DNA from: Carex sylvatica | Taxonomy: Eukaryota; Streptophyta; Magnoliopsida; Poales; Cyperaceae | Assembly (NCBI GenBank): GCA_964058845.1 | Contig: CAXKVR010000781.1 | Coordinates: forward strand, 1-37,403 | Reading direction: 5' to 3' | Length of the DNA stretch: 37,403 bases | In this document: positions 1 to 12,704 of the stretch, in pieces | How the letters are laid out: every line of letters begins with the position of its first letter | How positions within the stretch are numbered: the first letter of the stretch is position 1 | Made by a program: the position numbers and the translations under genes | Notes under the pieces: model-generated | The model's input: the letters and a program-made list of their open reading frames with translations, nothing else | Database searches by the model: none | Told to the model about the DNA's origin: nothing

Positions 1-3000
1 ATGCAAGGTGTTTGTGCATCAGAAGTGTTATGGTGTGCATGGTGTGCCGGAGGAGCCTTGGCTCTGTATGAGGTGTAGGAATAGAGACAGCATTTCAAAG
101 CAGTGTGTGCTCTGTCCGAAGGAAGGAGGGGTTATTAAGCCAGCCGGAAATGGTTTGGATATGTACGTCCACTTGTTTTGTAGTCTTTGGGCACCTGAGG
201 TCTATGTAGCAAATATGAAAGCAATGGAGCCGGTTCTGAATTTGGAAGGTGTACCGACCATGCGGAAGAAGCTGGTTTGTAATGTGTGCAAGGTGAAGAA
301 CGGTGTATGTGTAAGGTGTAGCCATGGTATGTTTTTGTTCATTTTTTCTAATTATTTATTTGGGCTTGAATCATGTTTATTACGCCATGCATGAGTTGTT
401 GTTTTTTGTAAGTACCACATGCACTGCATTTTTTCTTTTATCAACTAACATTGGCATGGTTGAAAACCTCTTGATTTATGTAAACTAAATTTATGTATCT
501 AAAAAAGAATCATGTTTATTAAGCCATGCAGCATATAGGTCTGACCATCAAAAGAATTATGTTTAGCATGGTGTAGCCATGGTATGTTTTGTTATTTTTT
601 CTAATTATTAATTTTGGCTCGAATCATGTTCATTATGACATGCAGGAGTATTTTTTTTTTATAAATGTGACATGCACGGCCTTCTTTCTTTTATTAACTG
701 ACATTAGCATGGTTCAAAACCTCTAGATCTATGTAAACTAAATTTATGTATCTCAAAAGATTCATGTTTATTACGCCATGCAGCATGTAGGTCTGACCAT
801 CAAATGTAAACTAATTTATGTATCTAAAAAAGAATCATATGATTACATTTCATGCGAGATATAAGACAGCAAGGGGTTTAATCGTAAAAGCTGTGCTTTT
901 TTGCCTTTTGAAGCACATGCTTTTCTTTCCTATACTGTTTAATGTATATCATGAGTCACAAGCCTTGAAGGTGCATGATTCTTGATGCCCAAAAAATAAC
1001 TCAAAAAATGTGAGTAATGTGGTTACCATATTGACTAGGCCTTTCCGTGAGAGGGAAAATTGATATTCACTCTTAACCAAATCTTAACCCATCATTGGAA
1101 ACCAAGTGAGGATGTGTCTAAAAACCTTCTTCAAATATTTTTGGCTATTGTGTAACTTAGACTTCTTATTGCACGTAATTAAGAAGATTATTGGTCAATT
1201 GGAAGCATGCTTGTTTTCCAGGCAATGCATTAGCATAGTCATTTTCACCTTTTTAATTTAATGCGTTCTTTACTTGTTTAAATAACTGTTCCGTTTTGTA
1301 TACTTTTGAAAGCCTTATATAGAAATTCTTATAATCGTACTTCAGGGACATGCAGAGCAGCTTTCCATCCAATATGTGCCAGAGATTCACAACATCAGAT
1401 GGAGATATGGGGAAAGTCTAAGAATAATAGTGTAATTATTCTGTTTTAAGTTAATTATTTCCCATTTTCATTCCTAATATAAGGAAAAATAAATCTTTTC
1501 TGATGTTTGTTTTATTTATTTATTTCTATTTTGTTTTCATAGGTTGAGATGCGAGCATTTTGCTCAAAGCACTCTACCATTGTCAGTCCAAAAGTTGAGC
1601 CTCCTGCTGTTATCCTTCAGCAGGATCAAAATGTAACTCCCAAAAAGGTGCCTCTTTTGAAATTCACCCGCAAGAACAAGGATAAGAACGCAAGTGCATC
1701 GAATGAGCTGGTAAATTGGAGTTCACCTAAATTGGGCAAAAAGGAGACGGACATAGAGCCATCCAAGGATGCGAATTCGAATGGTGATTTAGATGGAACA
1801 GGCCCTTGGATGAATTCACCTGATTTTGACTCTGGTCTACGAAAGGTAGTGTGACTTTATGACGTTGGTTATATCTGTAAGTAAGGACAGGTTATGAAAA
1901 CTTCCAATTATACCCCGGCCACCAACTGACAAATAGCCATGAAGAGGATTGACTCTATTTTGATGAATCATAACCTAAGCATAAATGCCAACCTTATACT
2001 GAATGTGGCTTGTAATTATTGGATTTTTTTTTTGTAGTTGATTGATAGTGGGAAGATTACTGTTAGTGATCTTGCAGCTGAAGTAGGCATCTCATCAGAA
2101 TCCTTAGAAGCTGCTTTATTGGTTTTTTCTCAATTCCTTGAACTCCTTTTTCTCAATTTCAAAAAATATTTTCTTGTTATGAACCTATTGGAAGTTTCTA
2201 TTAGATAGACTAGCAAGTTTCTTTTATATGATTGGTACCTGTACTAATTGGAGGAAGCAGATTGTTACAGAAAACATGATTAGCAAAACAATAACCCAAT
2301 TTGATGTCACCAATGAACAAAAAAAATAAGAAAGGAGAAAAAGAAAAAAAAAATGATCTGCAAAAATGGTGTGTTTACAGTAGTAAAGTACTGAAGAGTA
2401 GTGCATACCACTACCTCTAATAATTGCGGTTGATGCTGACACTAATGTGAATTTGTTTTTTCATTTATTGATATAAATGATCTTTGTCTTGTAAAGAAAA
2501 ATGTCTTTATCATTTAATGAATGCATATTGTTTTGTTCTCAGGGGGAGACCACTACATTTTCACCAGGGCTAAAGATGAGAATAGTTAAATGGCTCCAGA
2601 ATAATAATGTTGGAAAAGAGGAGCCGACAAATGTTTCTTTGGATCTACAAAGTCCAGTTGTGAAATCTCAGCCACCCAGGTTACGAACCAAAGGCAGCCT
2701 TATGATTTTGAAAGATGATGAAGAAGAAACTGATGCAAAAATGACTGACGCAACCGATGCAGTTGCAACTTCTCTCACTGAAGATACAAAAGAAGAGAAT
2801 ATCGCCAAACTATTGTCTACTAGTGATCCTACTAGTATGAAAGAGGAAGTGCTGCTGTCTGAATTGGTAAGACTTTTTGTTTTCTCATGAAGCTTTGTAC
2901 ATCCAACTTTTGGTTTAGGTTGAATTTTCTGATGTCACATTGTTTTTCAGATTGCAGATCATTTGATTCACAACAATCAATCATTTGATTCACAACAGAA

Positions 3001-6000
3001 TGTGGTCCTGACAGATGGGGCAGTTTCAATGGACCTGGACTTGTTGAAGAATGAAGATGCCAACGTTGCATCCCGATCTCTAGAAAATGGCCAGTGCAAG
3101 TAAGTGTGAAAGAGAAAACATAATTAAGGCCACAGAAATTATGTTGATAGTTTTAGTATCCACTATTCACATGAAATATACACTCAGTCATCTAACTTCA
3201 TATTTGTATTGCAGTTCCAGTGGGTTCTCTTCAGCATCTTATGTTCACCCACTAATTAGAAGAAAATTGATGGATTTGAAGGATGGAAATTCCAATCAAC
3301 AGTCACGTGAAGCGAATTCTCTTGGTAATAAATTGTTGTTTCCTTTCTTGGGAATGATAAATTTTTTTTTGGAAGGGAATACATGTATCACCATGATCAT
3401 GCATCCTTGTTTATTTAGAGAATTATAGCTGCTTCTAATCTTTTAGGATCAGATTTGTCAGATGCAATAGAGGATGAACTATCAAAGGCCAAGTCATCAG
3501 GAATTTTAGATCTCGCCCCTGAAGATGAAGTGGAGGGGGAGCTGGTTTATTTGCAATCCAAGCTACTTGACAACTCTGTCAATTCTAAACAAAGATGTGG
3601 TAACACAGTTTAGTTATTTTCATTATCAAACCTGAGCTTGTCATGTTCACTTTTATTTTACATATCTGAATTGGGCAAATATTCTGTTTTTGCAGAGGAT
3701 TTACTAGAGAACTCTTTACAGAGCCTTCCAAATGAGATGGATGCTGTAAACAGAAGGAAGTGGGATTTGATTGTGGTGAGTCAATTCCTGCGTGAAGTCA
3801 AGGATGCAAAGAAGCGTGGGCGGAAAGAGAGAAGGCATAGAGAAGCCAAGGCTGTCATGGTTGAGGCAACAGCTGCTGCCGCTACCTCTTCCAGGAATGC
3901 TGGACTGAGGAAAGACTCAAAGGATGATACACCAACCACCACCAATAAGGAGGTATTTTTTTTTTGTTTGCTTTCTTTAATTTTCTCTCCAATTGGTGTG
4001 GGCATTCAGCGTTGTAACTGATTAATTGATAGAAATAAACTCATATGAGTGTCATAAAAATCTCTTTGATCAAAAGAAAGATGGCCAAGGGAAAAACTTA
4101 TTATTGCACGCACTAGAGCATTTGAAAATTTGTAATACATTTGTGTACTTATTATATGGGCAAGTGAATATTTTGGTTCTTACGTTATTATATTAATTCT
4201 TAGAAGGAATTAAAGATTGGTACGTCGACACGAGCCAAGGATTCTACAAGAACACCTCCAAGCAAAGCTGCTGCATCCGACAAGAAATCTGCAACTGTAT
4301 TTCAAATACCTATTTTGTCCAGGGACAATACACTTGTCTGTGATATCTGTTCTCGAAGCGAGACTGTGCTGAACCGCATTTTTGTCTGTTCAGAATGCAA
4401 GGTTGTTATTTTTCTGACATGCTTTCTTTTCTTATTCTTATTTGAATGCAAAGAAACAATCAATTGTGATTTTTTTAATTATTGAAATATTGTTGGTGCA
4501 GGTCAATGTTCACTTAGATTGTTATCATAGTCTGAAGAACCCGAGAGGTCCATGGAGATGTGAGGTTTGTGAAGAGAGTCCACCCAAAAAAACTTCTCCC
4601 AGCACCAACAACCAATTAGGAGATAGCGGTAGGCTTATAGTTAGGTGTGCTTTGTGTGGGAATTCTTCTGGTGCTTTTAGGAAAACAATGGATGGTCTCT
4701 GGGTGCATGCTTTCTGTGCTGAGGTATATGACTCTCTCTCTCTCTCTCCTGGTTTTGATTTTTATATTTGAGTTTAATTAAGGTTTAATTTGACTATAAA
4801 TTTTTCTGCAGTGGATGTTGGAGTCCATCTTTAGAAGGGGTCAGGAAAATCTAGTTGAAGGATTGGTAATTTTTTTTCCCCTAATTGGTCATTTGTTTAG
4901 TTGTTTAATCATAGCTAAAGTTTTGTGGTAATATTTTCTTCTTTGACTACTTGTCAGGGGATTCTTCCCATGGAGAGGGACACTTGCTGTATCTGCCTTT
5001 GCAAGACTGGATCATGCTCGAAGGTTTGGAACTTGTTTGCAGATTGTATTATAATCTAAATTAATTCTTTTAAATTCTGGTGTAAACGTTTCCTCTTTTA
5101 TCGACGTCTATCCATAGTAACTTAACCTAGTGTGTACTTCATATATTTTGGATACATGATAACACATAAACCAAATTGGAAGGCATTTTTTTCAAGTTGA
5201 AACCCCTATATTGCTAATTATGACTAAAGTTTCATGGTGCTGTTTCGTTTCATACAGTGCAGCTATGGAGACTGCCGCATTACTTTTCATCCATGGTGTG
5301 CAAGAGGAGCTGGTTTTTACATGAATGCAAGAGGCCTTGGTGGTGTTTTGCAACACAAAGCCTATTGTGCTAAGCACAGCACTGAGCAGAAAGAGGTAGA
5401 ATTAAAATTAGCCAGAATCAATTAATTTGAGATTTGTAGATAGAGATACTGTTGCTCTGCACGTTACAACTTGCCTAAAATTCTTTATTGCAAATTTGAC
5501 AGGCTGATGACCAACAATATGGGCCCGAGGAGATTAAGTGCTTGAAGCAAACAAGGGTTAGTGACATGTAGTTCCAAAATATCTCATCAACAACATTATT
5601 AGTAAGAGAATTTTGTTCTAATTTTTTTTCTTGACTTTTTCTGTCTTCTGTGGTACAGGTTGAGCTTGAGAAGTTGCGTCTCCTTTGTGAGCGAATTATT
5701 AAGAGAGAGAAGCTTAAGGTTAGTCTCATAAGATTCTGTTTACAGGCAGGACTTAGGAAACCTCTATTTTGACAGTCCTGACATTCCTATTGTGCATCTC
5801 TTACCCCAATAAAAATAATCAAAGCTTCATTATACCTGTGTAATATATTTTATCACATTTATTCTGGTCATAGGTAGATGATGTCGAAACTGTCCTCATT
5901 TTGTTCTTTTTTTTTTTTTAATATCCTTTCAGAGAGACCTGGTCCAATGTTCAAACCAAATACTCAGCAAGAAAAAGGATTGCATCATCTCCCCTGGCCA

Positions 6001-7009
6001 CATATATGCCCGTAGTGGCCCCACTCGCAGCGGTCCTACTAAAAGTGGCTCATTCCTTCCTCCAGGTGTGAGCTCTGAATCCGCCACAACATCAATCAAC
6101 AACAGATCATCATACAACAGCAGGTCCATCCAGCAGTCTGACGATGGTACTGTTGACAGCTCCGTTTCTCACAGCAGACATAATACCATCAGGTTTACTT
6201 TACAAAATAGGGAGACTGACGATGGCACTTCACCCCCTCTGGGATCCCTCAAGAGGAAGACAGTTGATAGGGGTTCTTTTGCTGGTAAAAGTGTCCCCAA
6301 AAGAGCCGTCATTCCCACAAAAATTTCCACACAAAGTGTTTGTGATGATGGGGATATGAAGCCTAAGGTAACCAATATTGGCTATTATTATAATTTTTTG
6401 TTGAGTAGGGTTAAAATGCCCCATTGTTTTTGTGCCCCAATCATGCCTCACATCCTTATCTCCATTTTCGAAGTTCAAACAGTCGATCCGAACTGCTCCA
6501 CATGATCTCCATATTACAATGTGCTTGCACACCAAATTTTATATTTTTTTAATTTTTTTTACTATTATTTTAGATAGTTTCCGTCATCCAAAAACAGTAA
6601 TTTTGTAACTATCTTAAAAAATAGTAAAACACTTTCAAAAAATATAAAATTTGGTCTCCAAGCACATTGTAATATGGAGATCATGTTGAGCGCTTCGGAT
6701 CTCGATTGTTTGGACTTTGAAAACGGAGATAAGGATATGAGGTATGATTGGGGCATTTTAACCCTACTCTTTTTTGTCTGGTTGATTTAAATTGTAAGAT
6801 TTGGTTGTGTTTTAATTACATATACTCAATTGTAGCTTGGGCAGGCTGGTCAAACATTTCAGAAAGAGCTGGTGATGACCTCTGATCAAGCATCGGCGCA
6901 GAACCAGAGACTCCCCAAAGGATTTGCATATGTGCCCATTGGGTCTCTTTCCAAAGAGAAACCACGTGATGCTACTGCCTCTCGTGATTCCGAGGAGCCT
7001 GGTGGCTAG
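1..7009 (+). CDS. PHD/ePHD finger protein, 3' portion (5' end outside window)
   Basis: Spliced chromatin-reader type protein, resembling the Arabidopsis At1g77800 group and distantly the animal JADE/BRPF reader modules. I read 18 exons by GT-AG junctions that keep phase: 1-326, 1346-1431, 1543-1845, 2038-2121, 2543-2866, 2951-3099, 3215-3324, 3447-3599, 3696-3952, 4204-4401, 4502-4723, 4812-4865, 4958-5023, 5258-5395, 5503-5556, 5659-5718, 5933-6367, 6836-7009. This gives about 1063 codons ending in TAG. Exon 1 begins inside a first PHD finger (HQKCYGV, WLCMRC) followed by an extended PHD (CVLC ... VHLFCSLW ... CNVC ... CRAAFHPICA ... FCSKHS). A second PHD (CDIC ... CSEC ... HLDCYH ... WRCEVC) plus ePHD (CALC ... 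HAFCAEW ... CCIC ... ITFHPWCARGAG ... AYCAKHS) lies at 4330-5395. An acidic and basic low-complexity linker separates them, a charged coiled segment follows, and the tail has the motif FAYVPIGSLSKEK. Known ePHD modules bind histone H3 tails; nuclear action is inferred. No lesion was seen in the visible part. Confidence 0.9.
6403..6769. mobile_element. Hairpin MITE in the last intron of the PHD gene
   Basis: Near-complete palindrome within the intron 6368-6835. The left tip GAGTAGGGTTAAAATGCCCC is repeated inverted at the right end (GGGGCATTTTAACCCTACTC, ending 6769). TTTTTTGT flanks both sides (6394-6401 and 6770-6777), extendable to 9 bp with one mismatch, as expected for a target-site duplication. 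The inner arms carry the core CCATATT..AATGTGCTTG, ACCAAATTTTATATTTTTT and TTACTATT that is also present in the 20.1-22.7 kb hairpin cluster, so it belongs to the same superfamily. No coding capacity. The 9-bp duplication and GAG tips suggest a Mutator-type MITE. Splice sites of the host intron are untouched. Confidence 0.8.
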
Positions 7010-7650
7010 TATCAATTTTGTGTAATCATGGCAACTGGCAAAAATAATGAAATCCTTTGGGTTGTTGTGGCTCCAAATGAACCCAATGTGTTCAAGTTTG
7101 CTTTGGACACAAACCAAAGGGCCCGCCCCCACTTATCTGGGTAAAGATGTAAAAGAAAAAAGAAATCAGGGCAATTGAGCTCTAATTTTTTTTTGTTTGA
7201 TTTACAATTGTGGGTCCCAACATTGTACCCCGCATGAACAGCGGTTTGGGTAAGTAACTGAAAATGTGAAAGCGTGTTGTTTGCTGCTAAGTTGACGACA
7301 AAAGAGGAGATTGCGCTTTTTTTACATGTACATGAAAAAGTATAGGAATTTTCGTTAGGGTGTAGTAGAATTTTTCTTTTCTTCATGTAAAATTTTATTT
7401 TGTACATTCTTTGTTCCCCATCCTTTAGGTTTCTTTAGTTCAGAACCATTCTGTTAATATTTCATTGTTAGCAAGGTGCAAATGGGTGTCCATTTGTCGT
7501 GTTGTGTCTGCCGAATCTCTTCTTTGTTTGGCTTGTGCTCGTGCTTCCATTTTACCCCTGGTGGTTATAATTTTTTGTTAGGTTGTGTGAATGTAGCAGA
7601 AATTTCTCTTTTTCTAGTGAAGTAATTGCCGAAACTAAATAAAACTAAAC
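7010..7650 (+). terminator. 3' UTR and possible poly(A) signal of the PHD gene
   Basis: This AT-rich stretch follows the stop codon at 7007-7009. An AATAAA hexamer stands at 7638-7643, preceded by T-rich sequence; it is a candidate polyadenylation signal but a rather distal one. The end of the transcript is inferred, not shown. Confidence 0.4.
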
Positions 7651-8700
7651 TATGAAATTACTCTTGGGGCAATCTTGAGGCCCTCTTTTAGTGTTGTGTT
7701 TTTTTCTTGGTCGATAAATAATGCTTTGTCAGGCTACATGCATGCATTTTTTCTGAATATTTTGTGTTCTATCATCCGCAAGTGCTGCCAAAAAAAAAAA
7801 ACCTTTTCCTTAGGGTCGTGCTTTGTTGTTTTAGCACAGTTTTGGTTTGTAGGAAATGATTAGGCCACCTTTGTTGCAAACATGCGTTTAATTGCACCTA
7901 ACAATCTTAGTCGGAACTAAAAACATTCAATTGTATGTTTTTGTATTGTAAGCGGTATTTGTTTCTCCTACTAAACTGAATTTGAGGCCGAATCAGCAAA
8001 AACAGGCTCAATGAATTACCACATGATTCTTGAGGTATCTGTAGAAATCAGAATGAAGCTACTGTTTTATTTTTAATGCTATGAATAACAAAATCGGAAA
8101 AGGATCACTTAGACAAGTAGACAACTGAATTAGCTATTTTTTTTTTATTGTACGAAATTCGAGCCGACTTTCAGTAATTGATAAATAGTTAAATACTTTG
8201 AATGGCAATTTTTGCAGGCCACATAATTATCTCCTGTTCTGAACTTATTGTATCCCACTAATTGACCAGTATTGATTATAAATGACTTTCGGAGGTACTG
8301 TCTTATAATTGGTACAACACCAGTATTCTAGAAAGAAAGTAGTCAGCTGGGTAAGCTATTGAATTGGATTTGTTTCCTTCTTATGCTCCTCTGGAAAGAA
8401 GTAATTCGTTCCGCCTTTTCTTCTCATTTTCCTCTTTAGCATGAGTGAACTGAGTTGTGAGTTGTATATATAGATACTTTATATATTGTTGTCTGTGTTG
8501 GCTAATTATTGTGTTTGCTATGTACTATGAGTGGTGACTGTCCACACCGAGAAAACAATCACTAGCCTTCTATCATTTTCATCAAGCAAGGATGACCAAC
8601 TTGATTTCAACTTGATGCACATACTCCTTATGCATTTTTAGTTTGTTTACAACTGTATGCTTTCTTAGACACTCGTGATCTAATCTTATGTAACAACTAA
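7651..8700. other. Intergenic, nothing recognised
   Basis: AT-rich sequence with frequent stops in all frames. I found no exon pattern, RNA gene or transposon terminus. Confidence 0.5.
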
Positions 8701-8708
8701 TTTGTAAC

Positions 8709-9114
8709 GAATTTGGCTAGTATAACATCAATGTCATTTCAACCTATATAACACCAACTCTAAAATATATCAAATTGACTTCAAACGGTAAATTCAAACA
8801 GTTCAAACCGATCTACTTCATTAGTTGTGCATTTACATGTAAAATTTAAACTTTTCGAATTTATTTAGCATTAGGTCAAGCGGTCAAATATGTGAGTTTT
8901 TAAGTTAATTTTAATACATTAATTTTTCAATATTTTTACCGCTTGATTTGATACTAAAATAACTCGAAAATATAAAATTTTGTATGTAAACGCATTACAC
9001 ATAATGTAAATTGGTTTGAACGGTTTGGATTTACCGTTTGAAGTCGATTTGATAGGTTTTAGAATTAGTGTTATATAGATTGAAATGATACTAATATTAT
9101 ACTAGCCAAACTCG
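8709..9114. mobile_element. Hairpin MITE with TTTGTAAC target duplication
   Basis: Inverted repeat of about 400 bp. The left tip GAATTTGGCTAGTATAA pairs with the right tip TTATACTAGCCAAACTCG. Inner arms also pair: TCAAACGGTAAATTCAAAC near 8780 against an inverted counterpart near 9030. TTTGTAAC occurs at 8701-8708 and again at 9115-9122, extendable to 9 bp with one mismatch. No open frame of note. The 9-bp duplication and GA...TC ends place it with the other Mutator-like MITEs of this window. Confidence 0.78.
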
Positions 9115-9143
9115 TTTGTAACTCTTTTAATTCAATAAGATTG

Positions 9144-9160
9144 CCCCCCCCCCCCCCCCC
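9144..9160. repeat. Poly-C run, C17
   Basis: Seventeen consecutive C residues just right of the 8709-9114 MITE, followed by an A-rich tract. Such a run is rare in AT-rich plant intergenic DNA and is likely length-unstable or uncertain in the assembly. Confidence 0.9.
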
Positions 9161-9248
9161 ACCGGCTTTTAACCAAAAAGAAAAAGAAAAAGAAAAATAA
9201 AAAAAATAATTCGTTCGCAAGTACTTCTACGATGTAAAATGACGAAAA

Positions 9249-9992
9249 AAAAAATTATTAATTTTTATCAGGATTATTTTTTTTCGTTTAATTTATTATT
9301 ATTTTTAATTAGATTATTATTAATAATTTTCATCGGAAGCTGAATCGGTTGAATCAAATAGGAAACTCGAACTTTTTTTGCAAAATTAAATTAAGAGAAA
9401 AATAATTTACAGCAGTAAATACTAAATTTTACTTTAAAGTACAACATAGCTATCATTCTTTTAAAATTTATGTTATTTTTGAACAGTTGAATCTCATAAA
9501 TTAATTTAATGTTTTATATTGAAGTTTGACCTATTTCTTTGAAAAAAAAATAACAGATTTATTTAGTTTCATTGTCGGACTCTTCTTCCCCTTACATTTT
9601 TGTTTTATTTCTGAAAGTTTAAAAATAAAAATTATTAATTTTTATCAGGATTAATTTTTTTGTTTAATTTATTATTATTTTTAATTAAATTATTATTAAT
9701 AATTTTCATCGGAAGCGGAATCGGTTGAATCAAATAAGAATCTCGAACTTTTTTTGCAAAATTAAATTAAGAGAAAAATAATTTACAGCAGTAAAGTACT
9801 AAATTTTACTTTAAAGTACAACATAGCTATCATTCTTTTAAAATTTATGTTATTTTTGAACAGTTGAATCTCATAAATTAATTTAATGTTTTATATTAAA
9901 GTTTGACCTATTTCTTTGAAAAAAATAAATAGTTTCATTGTCAGACTCTTCTTCCCCTTACATTTTTGTTTTATTTCTGAAAGTTTAAAAAT
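9249..9992. repeat. Tandem duplication, two copies of about 379 bp
   Basis: The block starting AAATTATTAATTTTTATCAG near 9249 recurs near 9629. The two copies run in parallel through TTCATCGGAAGC, CTCGAACTTTTTTTGC and TTACAGCAGTAAA to GTTTTATTTCTGAAAGTTT, at about 9602 in the first and 9967 in the second. A few small indels and substitutions separate them. No terminal inverted repeat or target duplication is visible, so this looks like a local tandem duplication. Confidence 0.8.
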
Positions 9993-11364
9993 TGACCAAA
10001 TTTGCAATGACATGGCCGGTTTCACCAAAGGTTGAGGTTCAGTTAAAAGTAGGTAAAACTCAATGTTTATAAATAAGCAAAACTCAAATATAAGCCAATA
10101 TACAAATTTGGTGGTTATTTTTTAAATTTCAAAAGTAGACAAATGCACATCCCAATCTCCGCCATTGCTTTTTAAAATTTAAAGCTAACTAAAAAAAGTA
10201 ATCCTCGAAATTTCTTAATTTACTTGTAATCTTCTAATTCAATTTACAATTTACAGTAATGAAGAACTAACATTTAGTCTAGTAACAAAGACACATAATC
10301 TTTATAATATTTATATAAGAGATCATTTGATTGAAATCCAGATAAGAGAAATCATTTATTGTAATAACAAGAGTATTAAATAGTTAGGTAGCTTGACTTC
10401 CGACTTTGCTAAAAATAAAGAAATTTACAGTAATGGCTACCCTCCAGACTAGGAATCCGTAACCTCTTCGGTATTGCAGAGAATCACTCTCACTTTACGG
10501 TTTGAGATTAAATTTCAACTGATTTGGTATTCGGACCACAATGGTGGGCAGTATTTTTGGGCTTTGAGACTCGTGCCAAGTTAAAAAGAACGGTTCAGAT
10601 CTAGTACTGGTAAAAGATTCTCTTATCAGGTATTGGAGAGGATGTGAATTCCCAGACCAGTTGTCCTTGAGCGTGCATTAATCTTGTTGTTTTTACTAGA
10701 GAATTCTCATTGGGCCGTTGACTCTCTGTTTACCAATGGGAATTTATATGAAAAAGACGATCTTTAATTTATAGTTACATGATGAGGTCATATTAGATCC
10801 GAATCATTTAATTTAAATTTGTATAAAACTTAAAACAGATCTTCTATATTTCGAACTGAGACCCAAAAAAAATAGGCTTGCTTTGGCTAATCTAGAGAAA
10901 GTGGAGTTGGCTAGAATTTTTTTTTTAAGATTGTTAAGTCCGATTCTTCTTAAGACTTTAGCCTCTGCCAAGGTTTAAAGAAAAAAGATTTTTGACTAAC
11001 CTGCCATCATTCATCATTGGGTAACGTAGGGAATATCATTCTATAATTTTCTGGCAGCAGTTCGAAATCTGCACCTTCAAAAAGGCATAAATATTTGCAT
11101 CTCTGCAAAATTCAAAATTCCAGAAATCTTCACAAATTGAAAATTGATTCTGTACATGCTGTTAGCCGGTGTTCTACTTCATTTTACAGTCTTAAATGAA
11201 TACTTTCAATCCTTTTCTATACAAGTTGTAAAATTTACAAAATCAAAAGAATATTTCTAATACAACTAAAAAGAATCAATTAGTCTGTATATGGCCGGAA
11301 AATCAGGGCCCGGCCGGGTATGCTGCCTCAACCGAAATAGAGTCAGTACATACTCAGTATAGCG
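9993..11364. other. Intergenic, 3' flank of the aspartic protease
   Basis: AT-rich non-coding sequence. The last few hundred bases probably hold the 3' UTR of the minus-strand protease gene. I found no clear poly(A) hexamer and no transposon terminus. Confidence 0.4.
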
Positions 11365-12639
11365 CTACAACAAGTCGCATCGCGCCGGGGCAAAAGATAG
11401 CCTCCCTCCTTCAAGATCATAGAGTATATGAAAATTCTGCTGCTGAAAATTGCCGATTATCGTGCTTCCATCGAGAGACTTACCCATGACCAAACATATC
11501 GCGCTGTTACTCGGGTCTTGAGCCATATAATTGGCGGTTGGTAGTTCAAAATCTGCACCGTCAAAATGGAATGTGAATTTCGGTACTTCAACCTTGTCAG
11601 AGGAGGTGGAAGGTAACCTGAAGCAAAGGTCAAATGCCTCGACACTACTGTTCACAACTGGTAGTTTTATTTGGGACAAAAATGCCAATTTTACTTTATT
11701 GTAAGCGGGTTCTGCTAATTGCGTCATACCCGTGCCTGAGTCTATGTACACCCCACCCGAGCCGTTTTCCTTGAACGAAAATGCTGACTTCGGTATTTCC
11801 AGAAGTGTTGTACCAACTGTTATACCAGTCATAGTAAGGTAGTATAAAGCAGGCATAGCAGGATTGATTACGAATGGTGTCGACTGAACATGTCCCCTGG
11901 TCCGAGTGTTTATCTCAGCAGCTGAACCGAACAAAACCGGGCTGCTCTTGGATTCGCCTAAGGATGTGAAACAATAAGAGAATTTTCCATACCCAAGCTG
12001 TGATATCAGTGACAAGGGTCCACGGCCGAAACCGGCTATGCCAGATTCATTCGACTGAAAAATTCCTGTGTTTAAGAAACCGCATCCAAAACCGACCTTT
12101 TGAACTTGAGCCAATCCTAATGTAAAAGTCTCAATTCCTAGAGAACCTATTGTTGTTGACCCGTCTCCGTAGCTGTAAGCATACATACACTTCTTTTGGC
12201 ATGCAGAGCGAGGTAGCGCCCGACAAAGGTCAGACTCGCATGATATGTCAGAGAAAGTCGAGGAATTAGACGGGTTATACAGAGGGAGAGGTTGGCTGAA
12301 ACATTGGAGGCATGGCTGGCACTGAGTCCAGATCAAGTCGCTTCCAGTATCTAAAGTAAGAGCCACTGGTTGAGCCGGTGTACCAATCGATAAATATATG
12401 AGGTACTCGCCGTTGCTTGGCGACGATGGGACACTAATTTGACCAGTAGTGTCAATATATCTTGATGCAAGGAATCTTGCTCTGGTCTTGCTACGTTGCA
12501 CCATTCGTTGTAATAACTCGAGCTTCGAGTACTTGCTGCCGGCATCTATGTGGATCAGTTCAGTTCGTGTGCTGCAGGAGAAGGAAATGTTTGTAATGCA
12601 CAACAAGAGGAGGAGAAAGATTGATGCCATATTTTGCAT
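11365..12639 (-). CDS. Aspartic protease, nepenthesin-like (family A1), single exon
   Basis: Intact 424-residue intronless reading frame. A hydrophobic signal peptide spans about residues 5-22 (ASIFLLLLLCITNISFSC), followed by a prosegment with LELLQRMVQRSKTRARFL. The mature core starts near NGEYLIYLSIGTP (76-88). The two catalytic motifs are LTLDTGSDLIW (Asp97) and YIDSGTGMTQL (Asp300). The flap-region YSYGDGS is at 156-161. The Cys-rich insert after the first motif (CQPCLQC ... CESDLC ... CQKKC) is the nepenthesin-type signature, and the tail IIGNFQQQNFHILYDL...LSFAPARCDLL is typical of the plant subfamily. Predicted to be secreted (apoplast or vacuole) and to cut proteins at acid pH. Length and motifs fit a complete enzyme; the substrate is unknown. 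Confidence 0.93.
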   Translation of the reverse strand: MQNMASIFLLLLLCITNISFSCSTRTELIHIDAGSKYSKLELLQRMVQRSKTRARFLASRYIDTTGQISVPSSPSNGEYLIYLSIGTPAQPVALTLDTGSDLIWTQCQPCLQCFSQPLPLYNPSNSSTFSDISCESDLCRALPRSACQKKCMYAYSYGDGSTTIGSLGIETFTLGLAQVQKVGFGCGFLNTGIFQSNESGIAGFGRGPLSLISQLGYGKFSYCFTSLGESKSSPVLFGSAAEINTRTRGHVQSTPFVINPAMPALYYLTMTGITVGTTLLEIPKSAFSFKENGSGGVYIDSGTGMTQLAEPAYNKVKLAFLSQIKLPVVNSSVEAFDLCFRLPSTSSDKVEVPKFTFHFDGADFELPTANYMAQDPSNSAICLVMGKSLDGSTIIGNFQQQNFHILYDLEGGRLSFAPARCDLL

Positions 12640-12695
12640 GATTGAAGATGGGTTGTGTTGCTGTTGAGATTGGTTTTGGTTGCTAATTGAAAAAG

Positions 12696-12704
12696 TATTT
12701 ATAT
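12696..12704 (-). promoter_or_regulatory. TATA box of the aspartic protease
   Basis: Read on the minus strand this is ATATAAATA, 57 bases upstream of the ATG at 12639. Transcription would start about 30 bases downstream, leaving a 5' leader of roughly 25-35 bases. Upstream sequence is AT-rich with no other motif I can defend. Confidence 0.55.

Noticed and set aside
9249..9992. The two 379-bp copies as LTRs of a retrotransposon
   Set aside because: The copies are directly adjacent with no internal region, primer-binding site or target duplication.
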